In this document: in pieces, positions 5,840 to 7,494 of the stretch
How positions within the stretch are numbered: the first letter of the stretch is position 1
Layout: the number at the start of each line of letters is the position of its first letter
Assembly (NCBI GenBank): GCA_025054735.1
Contig: JANWZG010000178.1
Coordinates: 1-7,494 of the forward strand
DNA: 7,494 nt
From: Cyanobacteriota bacterium
GTDB lineage: Bacteria; Cyanobacteriota; Cyanobacteriia; SKYG9
Reading direction: 5' to 3'
Translations under genes and position numbers: made by a program
The notes under the pieces: model-generated
Database searches by the model: none
Seen by the model: only the letters and a program-made list of their open reading frames with translations
What the model was told of the DNA's origin: nothing

Positions 5840-7278
5840 ACGCCCTCACTCTTGTCTGGATAGTCTTGCCCTTTATCCTAGGGTTTCTCATCTATTTAGT
5901 AGCGATCGCCGCTCGTCCTCTAGCCATCCTAGGTGCACTAGCCTCAACAGCCTATGCCATCATCCTCTTCACTCAGCCCCCCCTCACCCTAAGACTCATT
6001 GATCACTTTGGAGTCAGCCTCCGTCTAGATGAGACTACGGGATTCTTCGTCATTACTAATGCCCTCGTTACCCTAGCAGTGCTGCTCTACAATTGGCAGA
6101 GCAACAAAACAACCACGTTCTATGGTCAAGTTCTGATTTTACACGGCAGTGTGAATGCGGCCTTCGTCTGTGCCGACTTTATCACCCTGTACGTAGCGCT
6201 AGAAGTCCTCAGTATCGCCACATGCCTGCTGATTGCCTATCCACGTACTGATCGTGCCCTTTGGATTGGACTGCGCTATCTATTTATTAGCAATGTCGCC
6301 ATGCTGTTTTACCTCGTGGGGGCAGTGCTAGTCTATAAAGCCCACGGTTCCTTCGATTATGTGGGGCTACGGCAAGCGCCTCCAGAAGCCGCAGCACTCA
6401 TTCTTTTGGGACTATTGGTCAAGGGCGGCATTTTTATCTCTGGGCTGTGGCTGCCCCTGACCCATGCTGAATCAGAGTCATCGGTATCTGCCCTGATGTC
6501 TGGTGTAGTGGTGAAAGCGGGCGTGTTGCCCTTGGTGAGAATTGCGCTGCTCTTGCCAGAGTTTGACCCGATCATCCGTCTATTTGGAGTCTGCACGGCA
6601 CTGTTTGGGGTGGTCTACGCTGTAGTGGACAAAGATGCCAAGCGCATCCTAGCATTCCACACGATTTCCCAGTTAGGGTTTATTCTCGCTGCCCCAGAGG
6701 TAGGTGGGTTCTATGCCCTGACCCATGGTTTTGTCAAAGCGGCCCTGTTCTTAGCAGTCGGACTACTGCCCACTCGTAATCTTAAAGAGTTGCAGCAGCA
6801 GGCAATTCCTACAGCATTGTGGGTCACCTTGGCGATCGCCAGTTTTTCCATTTCGGGGTTTCCCCTGCTGTCTGGGTTTGGGGCAAAGGTGCTGACCATG
6901 AAAAATCTCTTACCGTGGCAGGTGGTTGGCATGAACATTGCTGCATTGGGAACAGCCATTTCCTTTGCAAAGTTTATCTTCCTGCCCCATCAGCGGTTAA
7001 CGTCACCGGATCAATCGCCGCTGCGCGCAGGCTTTTGGCTGGCAATGGCTCTCTTACTGGGGGGACTAGTAGCTGCTAATGTGGTTTACTACGAGGCTTA
7101 CACGATCGCCAATGTGGTGAAACCATTGGCAACCATCGCCCTGGGGTGGCTAGTGTATCAGCTTGCCCTCCGCCATGTTTCCGTCAAACTCCCACGCCGA
7201 TTAGAAGAGTTTGAACACCTGATTGGCATGATGAGCCTGAGCCTGGTCGTGCTGTTTTGGATTGTGATGGGGTGGTGA
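5836..7278 (+). CDS. mrpD: Mrp-type Na+/H+ antiporter subunit D (NuoL/M/N-like)
   Basis: This 480-residue, highly hydrophobic protein of the proton-antiporter family (NuoL/M/N, MrpA/D) is close to the usual MrpD length. Family landmarks are intact: a TM5-type acidic site in LYVALEV (Glu123), the TM7-type lysine in GLLVKGGIF (Lys196), the loop WLPLTHAESESSVSALMSGV (205-224) followed by Lys227 in TM8, HTISQLG (275-281), THGFVKAALF (296-305, Lys301), and a TM12-type lysine in SFAKF (Lys379). These charged residues form the proton path in the family. MrpD sits in the plasma membrane in the Mrp complex, and the first-gene overlap with mrpC and the 4-base gap to mrpE support co-transcription. NdhD or NdhB subunits of NDH-1 are relatives, but the C-D-E order with a MrpE partner makes Mrp the right call. 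Confidence 0.93.
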   Translation: MNALTLVWIVLPFILGFLIYLVAIAARPLAILGALASTAYAIILFTQPPLTLRLIDHFGVSLRLDETTGFFVITNALVTLAVLLYNWQSNKTTTFYGQVLILHGSVNAAFVCADFITLYVALEVLSIATCLLIAYPRTDRALWIGLRYLFISNVAMLFYLVGAVLVYKAHGSFDYVGLRQAPPEAAALILLGLLVKGGIFISGLWLPLTHAESESSVSALMSGVVVKAGVLPLVRIALLLPEFDPIIRLFGVCTALFGVVYAVVDKDAKRILAFHTISQLGFILAAPEVGGFYALTHGFVKAALFLAVGLLPTRNLKELQQQAIPTALWVTLAIASFSISGFPLLSGFGAKVLTMKNLLPWQVVGMNIAALGTAISFAKFIFLPHQRLTSPDQSPLRAGFWLAMALLLGGLVAANVVYYEAYTIANVVKPLATIALGWLVYQLALRHVSVKLPRRLEEFEHLIGMMSLSLVVLFWIVMGW

Positions 7279-7282
7279 ACCA

Positions 7283-7494
7283 ATGATTAGACATTTCCTC
7301 CTGCGCTTAGGAATTTGGTTGCTACTCACCGCTAACTTCACACCGGTCAACATCATCATCGGCATCAGCCTTGCCCTGCTCTTGCCCCAAAGTTCCACCA
7401 GACCAGAGCGCCTTAGGGACCTGCTCCGCTCTCTTGCTAGGGTTGTGATCGCTATTCCCCAAGCCTATTGGGAAGCCGTGGAAATGATGCTGCG
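7283..7494 (+). CDS. mrpE: Mrp-type Na+/H+ antiporter subunit E, N-terminal part
   Basis: The gene starts at ATG 7283, four bases after the mrpD stop, and runs off the window; 70 complete codons are visible of the roughly 160 usual for the family. The protein begins with a hydrophobic stretch, then FTPVNIIIGISLALLLP (19-35), a MrpE/MnhE hallmark in which the second membrane segment follows 'T..N...G'. IPQAYWEAVEMM (58-69) fits the conserved amphipathic segment that follows the first membrane pair. MrpE is a small membrane subunit needed for assembly or full activity of the Mrp complex. The position after mrpC and mrpD supports the call. The remaining subunits (F, G, A, B) are expected downstream but cannot be seen. 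Confidence 0.9.
   Translation, partial: MIRHFLLRLGIWLLLTANFTPVNIIIGISLALLLPQSSTRPERLRDLLRSLARVVIAIPQAYWEAVEMML

Overview
The window looks cyanobacterial. The genes belong to families typical of that phylum: a BicA-type bicarbonate transporter, a Mrp operon that opens with the C, D and E subunits, a pentapeptide-repeat protein, and a DinG-like protein with degenerate motifs. The octamer GCGATCGC (HIP1), a hallmark of many cyanobacterial genomes, occurs six times, always inside genes. I cannot name the genus. All genes read on the + strand.

Layout: (1) 1-1307, the C-terminal part of a DinG/XPD-like helicase-family protein; its ATP-binding N-terminus lies outside the window and its visible catalytic motifs look degraded. 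(2) 1480-2400, a 306-residue pentapeptide-repeat protein with two repeat blocks. (3) 2401-3272, 872 bases with no convincing gene but several dyads, including an exact 14-bp palindrome. (4) 3273-4943, bicA, complete. (5) 4944-5479, 536 bases with short tandem repeats just after bicA and a dyad just before the next operon. (6) 5480-7494, the start of a Mrp-type multisubunit Na+/H+ antiporter operon: mrpC, mrpD (4-base overlap) and mrpE (4-base gap, cut by the window end). The rest of the operon presumably follows.

The functional core is bicA plus mrp. BicA brings in bicarbonate together with Na+ for the CO2-concentrating mechanism, and Mrp complexes expel Na+ in exchange for protons. Their adjacency suggests a sodium circuit in which Mrp restores the Na+ gradient that BicA uses. 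The spacers before both units carry candidate regulatory repeats. The helicase-like and pentapeptide genes have no evident link to this module. I see no RNA gene, insertion sequence, CRISPR array or prophage.
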